From positions 1-63,859 of the forward strand of contig SVNW01000012.1 of NCBI GenBank assembly GCA_015066745.1: a DNA stretch of 63,859 bases, written 5' to 3'. The number at the start of each line of letters is the position of its first letter. The stretch's first letter is position 1. Shown piece after piece: positions 36,001-44,788 of this stretch. Origin of the DNA: Ruminococcus sp. GTDB lineage: Bacteria > Bacillota > Clostridia > Oscillospirales > Ruminococcaceae. A model generated the notes under the pieces. It searched no databases, was not told the origin of the DNA, and saw only the letters and a list, made by a program, of their open reading frames with translations. Both the position numbers and the translations under genes were made by a program.

Positions 36001-39000
36001 TAACAAAAACTGGCACAACGGTAATAGTAGTGGCGTTAGTTCTATAATCGTTGAAGTTTATCGTAAACTTGCAGGTGAAAATAATAAACCTTCGATTAAC
36101 GGAACCGGAGAAAGTGTACCGGAAGATGATCCGATTGTACCGCCTAGTCAGGGAGAGAACCCTAATCCAGACGATAGTTCAACAGTTCAGGGAACAGTTG
36201 ATGCAAATGGTGTTCTTAATTTCCCGGAAAAGGAAATTTCGCAAAATGATCAAATATGTTATGACTTATCTTCGTATGAAGGACGTATGGTGAAATCAGT
36301 TACTATATATTCAAAACCTTCAGAAGGTTCAAATGATTATAACTATAATGGAATGGTAACTATAGGTACTCAAAATAGAAATTATAGTGGAGCTAATTCA
36401 AGTTCTGAAAATGGTTATACAATAGATTTTGAAAACATGAATTTGATAGTTGGTAAAGAAATAAGCAGTGGTATAACAATAAAGTGCTTAGATGTAAGTT
36501 CTAGTTGTAATCTTACACATATAATTACAGGAATAGAAGTAGAGTTTTACGATGGTTGGTATGATGTTTCCACCGGTCAGAAAGTATCTTCTTTTATAAG
36601 AAATAATTGGTTGTTGTTTGATAGTGTTTCTACTGATATTGTAACATATGATGAGGAAACTAATGTGCTTACGGTTGTGCCGGCGGATGGTGATTTTAAC
36701 GAAACATTATGGACACATGATGTTAAACGTTATGATATTTCAGCATATAAAGGTAAAACCATAGATAATATTGTTGTTACATATAATGGAGTGGATTCAT
36801 CTAGCGAAAGTCAGATATTACTTCTTGTTGGAGATCTTGAAAAGAGCTGTAGCGGAAAACATAGAGATGGTTCGTACGAATGGCAAATCGATAATGGTTA
36901 TAGTCTTGATGATAATTATAATATAGCAATATTTAGGTTTACTGGCACTCATAAATTATCTGAAATAAAAATCACTTTTAAAGATGAAGCACCGCCTCCC
37001 TCAGATACAGTCACTTTTGATAGCACAAATAAAATTCTTACAGTTATTCCGGGTGATGGTTCATTTAGTGACTTAGGAGAATTTAAAGGTTGGGGGTATA
37101 CAATACCGTCAGATTATTATGATTATAATATTACTAATGTTAAAATGACATGTAGTGTTAGTAATCCCGGTTCCGGTGCTATTTATATTAGCAGTAGTAA
37201 TAATGGTGTATTTTCATGGACCGGTTGGAATGAAAGCCAAAGTGGAGGAACTTTTAATGGAAATGTTATAGAACTTAGTGGTATAAATTATAGTTTGAGT
37301 GACTATACAGAGTATGGTGTTTATCTTAGAGATGATACTAACAATTATATAGTTCAAAAACTCGAAATAACTTTTGCTACTAAAGGAACTACACCACAAT
37401 ATACTCAAGGCAACACAACCCATAACTTCACTACAAATGGTACATTAAGTTCTTTCTACAACATTTCAGGAAGTTTGTCAACTGGTAAAGGTACGCATTA
37501 TTATAATGGTTTAACTTTGACACAGTGTTTAAAGATAAATTCAGATGCTTCTATAAGCTTTTCAGTATCCGAAAACAATACCGGAAAACTGATATTGGTA
37601 TTTGGAGAGAGTAATGGCAAGAAGTTCTATATAGATAATACATCATATACTGTAGATGATGATGGAATAGTGGAAATAGATAATCTTTCTCCCGGTTCGC
37701 ATACAATAAGTAAAAGTAGCGGCGATGAAACAAATCTTTTTTACATGACTTACAGTGAAACAATTGTAGAAAATCAGAAAAAAGATGAAGTAAGTTTTGT
37801 AAATAATGTTCTCACAGTTATTCCTGCTAATGCAAAAGGTGAAGATAATAAATATAAACATGGTGATAACTACTTCAAAAATGCATGGGGATATCAGATA
37901 CCAAGTGAACATCGTGGCAAGACGATAACAGATATCAAAATTACATTTGAAAGTAGTGTTAATGGGGCAGAGATTTGGATACTGCCTAATAAAGATCAGG
38001 GTGTAATGCAGGCGTATTGGGAAGGTGATACGTGTAGTAAGAGTTCATCTAGTAGTAGTTCATCGTTTGAATGGAGTAATATTTCTTATACGATTCCTAC
38101 CACATATTTAAATTATAGCTTATATGTGATTGAAGTTGGTGACATTGGTAGCGATGGTAATAATAGCAGTAAACTTCAGAATTATACTATAACCGAACTA
38201 AAAATTACTTTTAAAAGTGATGAAATAATTCACAAATATAAAGATATATACCTCAACAACATAGATTCATCAGAGTTTAGCGTTAATAATTCAGAACAAT
38301 ATTTGTTGACTAACAGTGAGTTATCTGAATTTTCAAGTAAATCCATCGAGAAGATAGAGCTTACTTATAACAATGATTTGAGTAGCTTCCCTGATTCAAA
38401 CACTCAAACTAATTTGTGGATTCAGGGACCAAATGGTTATATCGCTTCTAAATCTGATGGCACTAGCTATTTGTGCAGTGGAAAAGTTGCAACATTGGTA
38501 TATGATCCGGTAGCTGTAAGTAGTTTAAATGAAATCAGAATAAAAACAGCGCAGGCTTCTGAGATAAACAATATCAAAGTGAGATTTACTGATGGTTCTA
38601 CTTATACAGTTACTAATAAATGTTCCGGAATATATAACACAACTTCAAAAAATGATCAAATAGATGTTACTATAGCAGGAGATAATAATGATAATGCAAG
38701 CATAGTGAATTTAAACAACTATCCTCTTTCGGATTACAAAGGAAAATATCTTGATTATATTCAGGTGTATCTGAAGAATAGTTACAATGAAGTTCCGGCG
38801 GAATCGTTAGTGAATTTATATATCCGTAAAGCCGGTGATGATTATGGAGTTGTACCACAGATAAGTAGATCACAGAATGGTAATATTACAACTTATAATT
38901 ATGGTGGTGTTGCAACTCATGATGCAGTAAATTTACGTAGTGACTTTTTCAGATTAAAAACTACGATAAACACCGAAATCCAAAAAGTCGTACTTGTTTT

Positions 39001-39943
39001 CAGTGATAATTCAACATTCACAATGAATAATTCAAATTATGACTCAACAACTTCCGAAGAAGAACAAAAAATAGAGTATCTTGAACGTGATATCACTATT
39101 ACTGAATCTTTATACGGAAGTGAATTAGATGAGAAATACGGCTACTGGGTTGACTCAACCGGAGCTCCAAATGATACTCACGAAGGTTTTGGATTTTACA
39201 ATGAGCATAAAAATGCATATGCTGATAAATATTTCAATTCGGTTCAGATATACTACCGTGATATGCTTTTAGGTTTTCCGGATTATCAAAAAGATACTAA
39301 AGTGTATCTTCTTAGGCATTCGGAAATAAACGGTGACTGGTGCCCTGAACAGACAGGCTATGATTTTGATGACAATGTCGCTACATGGCTTTATGGTGGT
39401 GATGAAACCGCAAGTGATCTTGCTAGTGAGTTCTTCTGGATCAAAACCTCTCGCCCCGACGAGATCTCAAAAGTAGTGATCTGCTTCACAGACGGCTCAA
39501 CATACACGATGAACAACACAGCATATGTAGCATCATCAAAAGTAGAAAGCAGTGAAGATGATTACACATACAACACAGGTGAATATGTACTTATCGCAAA
39601 GATAACCCTTACAGCAGACGGCGGTTGGCGTCAAACATTAGATAACCTCCCCGCAACAGACGGTCAGGGCAATGCGTATACATATCACATAAAAGAAACA
39701 AACATATACGGAAGTGATGCAGACAAATACAAAGTTTTAAGTTACACACATGCAAACGGTATTGTTCTTGAAAATGATTCAAACAATATCGGAGTAACAA
39801 ACGAAAGAAAAGCTGATGAAAACATCAACGTTCTTCCAAACACCGGAAGCACAGGTGCAAAGGGGTATTTCGTAGCAGGTATAATAGTTATGATATGCAG
39901 TGCAGCCGGATACACAGTTATAAAACGTCGACTCATTCGTTGA
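33059..39943 (+). CDS. Giant LPxTG surface adhesin with CnaB and carbohydrate-binding-like modules
   Basis: A 2294-residue wall-anchored protein, the probable tip adhesin of the pilus. Order: signal peptide (about 20-45); two His/Cys segments (EHIHDESC near 57, EHTHSEDCY near 180); an N-terminal adhesin region (to about 610); CnaB (isopeptide-type) domains starting near 619, 744, 862 and 977; a roughly 1165-residue block of tandem beta-sandwich-like modules (recurrent LTVIPxDG, TEIKITF and FTDGSTYTMNN segments, one resembling a module in pectate lyases); the second half of a CnaB domain (about 2170-2250); LPNTG (2259-2263), hydrophobic helix and basic tail. ATG 33059 has GGGAGGTG upstream; GTG 33041 overlaps that site. 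Confidence 0.9.
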   Translation: MNDVQKFVNGILRNHSMHKRYIAVLTALSMVVSIVVTSILVMPADSKAGSLICEKTEHIHDESCKKLVCGLDEVIYDEVTTEAVSQAIGQFVQLAQLEGETVGDAKTEASVEVTESYEVVEGTESIIEATEETVVSESASESAGEISEDTNEDTVPQVTESVQHIHTDECYMYVCGFEEHTHSEDCYESVEVDPTPDEVDSYMINQNAFDVFNVFGRPMHLLYNDVSATGEFSTENSPDSTMPVNPGAILGVATHFHVLAEEASFESHVHGNVATNYLVKCGAFGVYLNKLAGKSSVNYIRNFGEYAPLNNAFQTKLVLGSRYAVEQKENDNRYRVYEKDNPSNEFYIPIGNFPEGGSMNENVEINDNYINVTKELDKFADMSRAIAAKPSKGTVVNGDINNITDQVLITDDGGEKYILDFSKITDKYIYYTLDLTGNDKNNQPLINFSTCSKVLEIKGITEDKFLFLTVDVGNNENVAFNKSWRVYRADDQKEVYGTGEVPLDDGSCRVIYNIVNSTDSNGVKEYTPFGEKDGKPTDSKIILGEQKNGTFLVPRGYVNCAGNTNGTIIAYKYVATGESHRADIQFEDEEVDDVDCPTTSENVTESEGEGGESTTPEEKKISITVNKVWSDGIENGNHSGDNVTIQLYKGYDAKLDVTNNDLINNSTLRLVNGTNQITLNQGNNWTAKFEGLPVKEKMGDQTEKLIYYYIKEVDVTGYTATYSANGLNTVDRTVTVRNVKLMDLVIKKQWHKSDGTQITASDVDDNNNNILSSMPSVECTLYKSNIHLSNNLPTDAEVLETFSIGGNAWQYTKAQLPTEEDGKPLYYYVMEKPVDGYNVSYENVGYLGSNEIIVKNTQKASGTISLTVNKRWLATDIDGVIDYTSPVKAANIEVTVELQKSTDASNWVYVTEATFTTSYTFTNLPKHENNTAIYYRVKEKNVPYGYQDLYSKTSVKAQDVTDNGEVTITVTNTLIKNSLVINKNWHNGNSSGVSSIIVEVYRKLAGENNKPSINGTGESVPEDDPIVPPSQGENPNPDDSSTVQGTVDANGVLNFPEKEISQNDQICYDLSSYEGRMVKSVTIYSKPSEGSNDYNYNGMVTIGTQNRNYSGANSSSENGYTIDFENMNLIVGKEISSGITIKCLDVSSSCNLTHIITGIEVEFYDGWYDVSTGQKVSSFIRNNWLLFDSVSTDIVTYDEETNVLTVVPADGDFNETLWTHDVKRYDISAYKGKTIDNIVVTYNGVDSSSESQILLLVGDLEKSCSGKHRDGSYEWQIDNGYSLDDNYNIAIFRFTGTHKLSEIKITFKDEAPPPSDTVTFDSTNKILTVIPGDGSFSDLGEFKGWGYTIPSDYYDYNITNVKMTCSVSNPGSGAIYISSSNNGVFSWTGWNESQSGGTFNGNVIELSGINYSLSDYTEYGVYLRDDTNNYIVQKLEITFATKGTTPQYTQGNTTHNFTTNGTLSSFYNISGSLSTGKGTHYYNGLTLTQCLKINSDASISFSVSENNTGKLILVFGESNGKKFYIDNTSYTVDDDGIVEIDNLSPGSHTISKSSGDETNLFYMTYSETIVENQKKDEVSFVNNVLTVIPANAKGEDNKYKHGDNYFKNAWGYQIPSEHRGKTITDIKITFESSVNGAEIWILPNKDQGVMQAYWEGDTCSKSSSSSSSSFEWSNISYTIPTTYLNYSLYVIEVGDIGSDGNNSSKLQNYTITELKITFKSDEIIHKYKDIYLNNIDSSEFSVNNSEQYLLTNSELSEFSSKSIEKIELTYNNDLSSFPDSNTQTNLWIQGPNGYIASKSDGTSYLCSGKVATLVYDPVAVSSLNEIRIKTAQASEINNIKVRFTDGSTYTVTNKCSGIYNTTSKNDQIDVTIAGDNNDNASIVNLNNYPLSDYKGKYLDYIQVYLKNSYNEVPAESLVNLYIRKAGDDYGVVPQISRSQNGNITTYNYGGVATHDAVNLRSDFFRLKTTINTEIQKVVLVFSDNSTFTMNNSNYDSTTSEEEQKIEYLERDITITESLYGSELDEKYGYWVDSTGAPNDTHEGFGFYNEHKNAYADKYFNSVQIYYRDMLLGFPDYQKDTKVYLLRHSEINGDWCPEQTGYDFDDNVATWLYGGDETASDLASEFFWIKTSRPDEISKVVICFTDGSTYTMNNTAYVASSKVESSEDDYTYNTGEYVLIAKITLTADGGWRQTLDNLPATDGQGNAYTYHIKETNIYGSDADKYKVLSYTHANGIVLENDSNNIGVTNERKADENINVLPNTGSTGAKGYFVAGIIVMICSAAGYTVIKRRLIR

Positions 39944-40028
39944 CGGTTATATAAACCATTAAAAATATTATTTTTAAGTGTTTTGAAGGGAATCAAAACA
40001 TATGTTTACACAGAAAGGGAGTTTTATT

Positions 40029-41780
40029 ATGAAAAAATCAAGAACATTCAGAAAATCATTCGTAGCAGCCATTGCAGCATTATGTCTCGCAGCACCTTTG
40101 GCAGTGATGCCGGTTCAGGTGGAAACAAGTTATGCTGACGATGCAACATCAACAGCAACTACAACTTATAAGGCATATCAGATTTTTGAAGGTACGTTTG
40201 CAAATGATTCGCTTGGTGATATTCAGTGGGGTGCTGATGTTAATACCGAAGGATTAATTGATAGTATTAAAGGATTGGAAGTTGGCGGAACCACTCCATT
40301 TGTAAATGTTAAAGAAGCTAAAGATGTTGCTGAAGCATTGGGTACAGAGAATAATAGTGCTATTGTAAAAGAGTTTGCAAAGTTTATTGAGCAGTATATT
40401 ATAACTGAAGGCGGTATAGAGGTTCAGCCTGGTGGTGACGGAGTCGATGCTGATAATGGTGATGGTTATTATTTGGTAAAAACAGAAACTGTTGCTGAAG
40501 ATGATGCTAGAACAAGATTTATTCTTGAGGTAATGGATGATACAATCAAATTTAACCCCAAGAAAACAATCCCTTCAGTTGTTAAGAAGGTTCAGGAGAA
40601 TACAGAAATTAATTCAGATCATAGAGATTATGAAAATTACAACGATGTAGCTGATTACAACATAGGCGATAGCGTTCCATTCTTGCTTGAAGCTACTTTA
40701 CCTTCAAATGAGACAGAATTTAATGAGTATGTTGCATACTATCTTAGATTTAACGATACTTTATCAGCGGGTTTTAATGCTCCAGCACCGGAGAATATAA
40801 AAATTTTTGTTGATGGTAAAGAAGTTGTTTATAATGTTTATAATATTCACAGAGATGTTACTGGTAATAGTATAGCAATTACAATAGAAGACGTAAATGC
40901 GTTGACTGGCACAGGTGTTAGTGTCGAAGCAGGTTCTAAAATTGCTGTTATGTACAATGCGACTCTTAATGCTAATGCAACTATCGGTCTTGATGGAAAT
41001 ACGAACAGCGTTAATCTTGAATACTCCAACAACCCTAATGTAAGTTACAATCCTACAACAAATGGACCTAAAGATGTTACAGAAGAAGAAGCGGATAATG
41101 ACGGAGAAGTAAAAGAAAACGAAACAACACCTGAAACACCGGACGTTCTTGATAATAACCCTGATGATGGTAAAGATACATCAGAAGACAACACAGGTAA
41201 GACTAAAGATGATACTGTTATCGTATTCACTTATGAACTTGATATAACTAAAACATTCCAACAGTCGGGTGGAGAGTATAATAATGCGACAGCAGGAGAT
41301 GCAAAGTTTAAGATTAAAAATAAAGATGGTCAATACGCTATTGTTGTAGATAATAAGATTACAGGTTGGGATGGTAACGGTACAGATGTTGGTACAGATG
41401 GCTCTGGTTTAGTTAAATTCAAAGGACTGGATGCTGGTACTTATACGATTGTGGAAACTGATACTTTGGCTGGTTACAATAAGATATTAGATAAAGATAT
41501 AGTGATTGCAGCTACAATGATAACAGATAGACAGGCTTGGACATCGAACGATGCAAATGAAGCTCTTACTGCGTTGACAATAGATGGTGTAGCTACTACA
41601 ACTCTTTCAGAAGGCATTGTGGGCTTAGAAATTCAAAACAATCGTGGCTCATCCCTCCCAAGCACCGGTGGCATCGGTACAACAATCTTCTACCTCGGTG
41701 GTGGCACAATGGCAGCAGTAGCAGGTGTATACCTCATCACAAAGAAGAGAATGAAGAACGAAGAAGATGACGAGATCTAA
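40029..41780 (+). CDS. Major shaft pilin (SpaA/FimA-type, isopeptide-forming)
   Basis: A 583-residue backbone pilin. It has a signal peptide ending near SYADD (about residue 37), then the typical shaft-pilin start TYKAYQIFEG, a central domain with KPxV-like KKTIPSVVKKVQ (candidate pilin-motif lysine), an acidic Asp/Glu/Thr-rich linker (about 350-395), a SpaA/CnaB-type domain (about 400-535) with an E-box-like TYTIVETDTLAGY, and the sorting signal LPSTG (543-547), helix and charged tail. ATG 40029 follows AAAGGGAG; an in-frame ATG at 40002 lacks one. The class C sortase downstream is expected to polymerise it. Confidence 0.92.
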   Translation: MKKSRTFRKSFVAAIAALCLAAPLAVMPVQVETSYADDATSTATTTYKAYQIFEGTFANDSLGDIQWGADVNTEGLIDSIKGLEVGGTTPFVNVKEAKDVAEALGTENNSAIVKEFAKFIEQYIITEGGIEVQPGGDGVDADNGDGYYLVKTETVAEDDARTRFILEVMDDTIKFNPKKTIPSVVKKVQENTEINSDHRDYENYNDVADYNIGDSVPFLLEATLPSNETEFNEYVAYYLRFNDTLSAGFNAPAPENIKIFVDGKEVVYNVYNIHRDVTGNSIAITIEDVNALTGTGVSVEAGSKIAVMYNATLNANATIGLDGNTNSVNLEYSNNPNVSYNPTTNGPKDVTEEEADNDGEVKENETTPETPDVLDNNPDDGKDTSEDNTGKTKDDTVIVFTYELDITKTFQQSGGEYNNATAGDAKFKIKNKDGQYAIVVDNKITGWDGNGTDVGTDGSGLVKFKGLDAGTYTIVETDTLAGYNKILDKDIVIAATMITDRQAWTSNDANEALTALTIDGVATTTLSEGIVGLEIQNNRGSSLPSTGGIGTTIFYLGGGTMAAVAGVYLITKKRMKNEEDDEI

Positions 41781-41820
41781 TTAACAATCCATAAACTTTT
41801 ATATAAACTCATCACAAACC

Positions 41821-41864
41821 CTTAATATCGTCGGCGGCAGCTTCGGCTGTCGCTGGCATTAAGG
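41821..41864 (+). promoter_or_regulatory. UUCG-capped intercistronic hairpin between shaft pilin and sortase
   Basis: A stem of about 12 bp (with G-T pairs) closed by a TTCG tetraloop: CGGCAGC-TTCG-GCTGTCG at the core, with CTTAAT/ATTAAG at the base. No T run follows, and an AAGGAGGAGG ribosome binding site comes directly after. It suggests transcript stabilisation, processing or attenuation that separates high pilin from lower sortase expression. Confidence 0.6.
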
Positions 41865-41874
41865 AGGAGGAAAA

Positions 41875-42753
41875 ATGGCAAATAAGAAAATCGGAAAAAT
41901 ACTCTCAGTAATATTCACACTTATATTCTTCGCAGGTGTACTCATCATGCTCTATCCTATAGTAAGTGACTGGTGGAACAGCAGAGTTCAGAGTCAGGCG
42001 GTGGCAAGCTATAATGAAATTATAGAAAAAGTTGACACTGCGGCACTTGAAGCGATGCTAAACGAGGCACGGGATTACAATAAAAAACTTGCGCGCCTTG
42101 AACAACCTATTTTTGAATACGACCAGGTCCCTGACTATGACCGTATACTTGATATTTCGGGAACAGGAATAATCGGTTGTATTTCGATACCTGTTATAGA
42201 CGTGGAGTTTCCTATTTATCATGGAACGAGCGAAGAAGTTCTGAGTATTGCGGCAGGGCATTTTCAGGGAACATCTTTTCCGGTTGGTGGTGAGACTACA
42301 CATTCGGTTATTTCCGCACACAGAGGACTGCCGACAGCGAAATTGTTTACAGACCTCGATAAAGTTGTAGTCGGAGATACATTTACAATAACTATTCTAA
42401 ATGAAATATTTACTTATGAAGTTGAAGAAATACTCATAGTTACACCCGACAGAACAGAAGATCTTGCGATACTTCCGGGGAAGGACTATGTGACACTTAT
42501 GACTTGCACACCGTACGGAGTCAATACACACAGACTTCTTTTGAGATCAAGACGTATAGAAACTATATACCGTTCAAATGCAAAAGTCGTTTCCGATGCT
42601 ATGCAGGTAGATTCGATGACAGTATTTCCGGTAGTATGTATACCGCTTATAATGATGCTTGTTATGTACTGGGTTCTTGGTGGCGGAAAGAGTAAGAAAA
42701 CAACTATTTCAAGAATGAATTATGAGATGCTTTTTTCAAAGGGCGGTGAGTGA
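41875..42753 (+). CDS. Class C (pilus-polymerising) sortase
   Basis: A 292-residue transpeptidase that links LPxTG pilins. It has an N-terminal helix (about 9-31), a catalytic domain with His in SVISAHRGLPTAKLF (about 147), Cys in LMTCTPYGVNTHRLL (residue 211) and Arg directly after, and a C-terminal membrane helix (about 248-268). The C-terminal helix and TCTPYGVNTHRL motif define class C. A clear DPF/DPW lid motif is not seen; the corresponding region reads EYDQVPDYDRI. It sits between shaft and basal pilin genes. Confidence 0.95.
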   Translation: MANKKIGKILSVIFTLIFFAGVLIMLYPIVSDWWNSRVQSQAVASYNEIIEKVDTAALEAMLNEARDYNKKLARLEQPIFEYDQVPDYDRILDISGTGIIGCISIPVIDVEFPIYHGTSEEVLSIAAGHFQGTSFPVGGETTHSVISAHRGLPTAKLFTDLDKVVVGDTFTITILNEIFTYEVEEILIVTPDRTEDLAILPGKDYVTLMTCTPYGVNTHRLLLRSRRIETIYRSNAKVVSDAMQVDSMTVFPVVCIPLIMMLVMYWVLGGGKSKKTTISRMNYEMLFSKGGE

Positions 42754-43943
42754 AAATGTACGTTAAGGCTATGAAAAAACTTGCGGCTATTCTCAGCATT
42801 CTCAGTCTTGTTTTTATTTCATCGGTAATGACGGATACGGTGGTATCGGCCAAGGAAAAGGACGGAACATTCACCGTTATATGTCAGGATGGCGAAACTG
42901 CGATAGGCGGAATGGAGTGGAATATTTACAGAGTAGGTAAACGACGTAAAAATACAAATTACTATAACCTTGACGGAAACTTCAAAAATTATAAGGTTGC
43001 AGTAAATCATTCAAATTCTGACAATGCAGGAAAAACAGCATCAACGCTTGAGAATTATGCAATTCTTGATAAAATAAAGCCCGATGATACAGGTGATACC
43101 GATAAAAAGGGAACACTGAAATTTAAAGGACTAAAAGAAGGCTTGTATATAGCCGCAGGAAATAAAGTAAGAATAGGTAATATTACTTATAAACCGGCAG
43201 TCGTGCTCTTTGAGATAAATCATGATATAGAGGGCGGAAACACCGGAAAAGATATTGTCTCATATGTTAAGATCTCAACTATGGTTCATGATGATGATTC
43301 AGAAACTGAAGAACTGGAGTTTACAGTAAAAAATATATGGGACGATGGTGACAACGAAAAGAGACCGGATAAAGTAAAGGTCGAGATTTATCGTGATGGT
43401 GAATTGTATTTTGAGATAGAGTTAAGCGATGAAAATAACTGGACGCATAAATGGGATGGTTCTCCCGATGATGACTGGCGAGTAAAAGTGGAGAATATTC
43501 CTGATGATTACACTGTAATATACGATAATAAAGATACAGACTTTGCGGTGGTAAATAAATTTAACCCAAACGATCCCAACAATCCGTATTTTCCACCACC
43601 AACAACAGAAACTATCGTGACAACAGTATACACCGATACCTCATCACAGACAGAAATTACGTCAAACTCTGATGTTCCAAACGTTTCACAGACAGACGAA
43701 ACAGTGACAAGCGTAACAGTAGCAACAACTACTGCGGTTACAACTGTATCTGATACACAGACAAGTACAGAGAAGACAACAGTAACTACCACTAAAAAAG
43801 AAACTTTCACAAATACAGGCGGTAAGCTTCCTCAGACAGGGCAGTTATGGTGGCCGGTATTTGTACTTGGCGGAGTAGGAGTGGTGGTGCTTTCATACGG
43901 AATCAGAGTAACAGCTGACAGAAAGCGTGATGACGATGAATAA
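42750..43943 (+). CDS. Minor/basal LPxTG pilin with threonine-rich stalk
   Basis: A 397-residue wall-anchored pilin. It has a signal peptide (cleavage near VVSAKEK), an N-terminal pilin domain (about 35-180), a CnaB-type domain (FTVKNIWDDGDNEKRPDKVKVEIYRDGE, about 192-275), a Pro/Thr/Ser-rich stalk (about 280-355), LPQTG (360-364), hydrophobic helix and basic tail. The stalk and small size suggest the basal, wall-linked subunit. GTG 42750 overlaps the sortase stop by 4 bp; ATG 42756 with GGTGAG upstream is an alternative. Confidence 0.88.
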   Translation: MKMYVKAMKKLAAILSILSLVFISSVMTDTVVSAKEKDGTFTVICQDGETAIGGMEWNIYRVGKRRKNTNYYNLDGNFKNYKVAVNHSNSDNAGKTASTLENYAILDKIKPDDTGDTDKKGTLKFKGLKEGLYIAAGNKVRIGNITYKPAVVLFEINHDIEGGNTGKDIVSYVKISTMVHDDDSETEELEFTVKNIWDDGDNEKRPDKVKVEIYRDGELYFEIELSDENNWTHKWDGSPDDDWRVKVENIPDDYTVIYDNKDTDFAVVNKFNPNDPNNPYFPPPTTETIVTTVYTDTSSQTEITSNSDVPNVSQTDETVTSVTVATTTAVTTVSDTQTSTEKTTVTTTKKETFTNTGGKLPQTGQLWWPVFVLGGVGVVVLSYGIRVTADRKRDDDE

Positions 43944-44580
43944 AGGTGTTTTTGCTATAGCGACAGGTTCGTTGATGGTGATATCGGCACTGGCACTTGC
44001 GTTATTCAATATAAACAGTGATAAAAAAAGTGGTGAACACGCACAGGAGTTACTTGTGAAAATAAAGGAAGAAATTCCTGAAGAACGTATTCCGGTGGGT
44101 GAAGTTACAACTACGGAATATAAGCCGAGTATATTTGATGAATATATTTCAAGAGATGACCCGACTTATTATGAACAGCCACAAGAGGAAGTCATAGATA
44201 TAAACGGTGATTTTTACAGCGGAATAGTCGAGATACCGGTGCTTTCACTTGAACTGCCTGTTTACCGTGACCTTGATTATGAAAATCTGAAATACTCGCC
44301 TTGTCGCTATAAAGGTTCTGTACAGGACGGAAATATCATTATAGCAGCTCATAATTACAGCTCGCATTTTGGAAATATAGATAATATGATAAGCGGTGAC
44401 AGGATATATTTTACAGATGCACAGGGAATAGTATATGAGTATGAAGTTATAACGACGGAAGTTGTGGACGGAACAGATATTGAAGCGATGGAATCAGGGT
44501 CGGAAGAATGGGATATGACCATTTTTACATGTACGTTGAGTGGCATGAGCCGAATAGCAGTAAGAGCTGCAGCAGTGTGA
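43927..44580 (+). CDS. Additional sortase in the pilus island
   Basis: A 217-residue sortase with an N-terminal membrane helix (residues about 8-22), a catalytic domain with His in IIAAHNYSSHFGNI, Cys in MTIFTCTLSGMSR and Arg in the same segment (SRIAVR). It lacks the C-terminal membrane helix of class C and may be the housekeeping-type or wall-anchoring enzyme of the island. The class assignment is uncertain. The start is ambiguous among GTG 43927, ATG 43930 and ATG 43936, all overlapping the upstream gene. Confidence 0.85.
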   Translation: MMTMNKGVFAIATGSLMVISALALALFNINSDKKSGEHAQELLVKIKEEIPEERIPVGEVTTTEYKPSIFDEYISRDDPTYYEQPQEEVIDINGDFYSGIVEIPVLSLELPVYRDLDYENLKYSPCRYKGSVQDGNIIIAAHNYSSHFGNIDNMISGDRIYFTDAQGIVYEYEVITTEVVDGTDIEAMESGSEEWDMTIFTCTLSGMSRIAVRAAAV

Positions 44581-44591
44581 TCAATATATAT

Positions 44592-44632
44592 AAACAGTGT
44601 ATGAATGATTAATTTGTACACTGTTTTATTTT
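44592..44632 (+). terminator. Terminator of the sortase-pilus island
   Basis: AAACAGTGTA (44592-44601) pairs with TACACTGTTT (44617-44626), followed by a T-rich tail. Confidence 0.75.
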
Positions 44633-44685
44633 TGTGCTAAAAACAAATTATTCTCTTTAAAATATTAAAATTTTCAAAATTAGTA

Positions 44686-44714
44686 TTTACATACAAAAAT
44701 TTCTATGCTATAAT
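44686..44714 (+). promoter_or_regulatory. Upstream promoter P1 of Rpn-like locus 3
   Basis: TTTACA and TATAAT separated by 17 bp. Confidence 0.6.
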
Positions 44715-44731
44715 AATATCATAAAATAATA

Positions 44732-44760
44732 TTGAGGTAAAAAATATTTTATGGTATAAT
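44732..44760 (+). promoter_or_regulatory. Downstream promoter P2 of Rpn-like locus 3
   Basis: TTGAGG and TATAAT are 17 bp apart with extended TGG. The core TTTATGGTATAAT matches P2 of locus 1, and locus 2 differs only in TATACT. Here 28 nt separate the -10 box and ATG, so the ribosome binding site is retained. Confidence 0.65.
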
Positions 44761-44788
44761 AAAAACAGAGGAAGGAAACAAGGACAAT

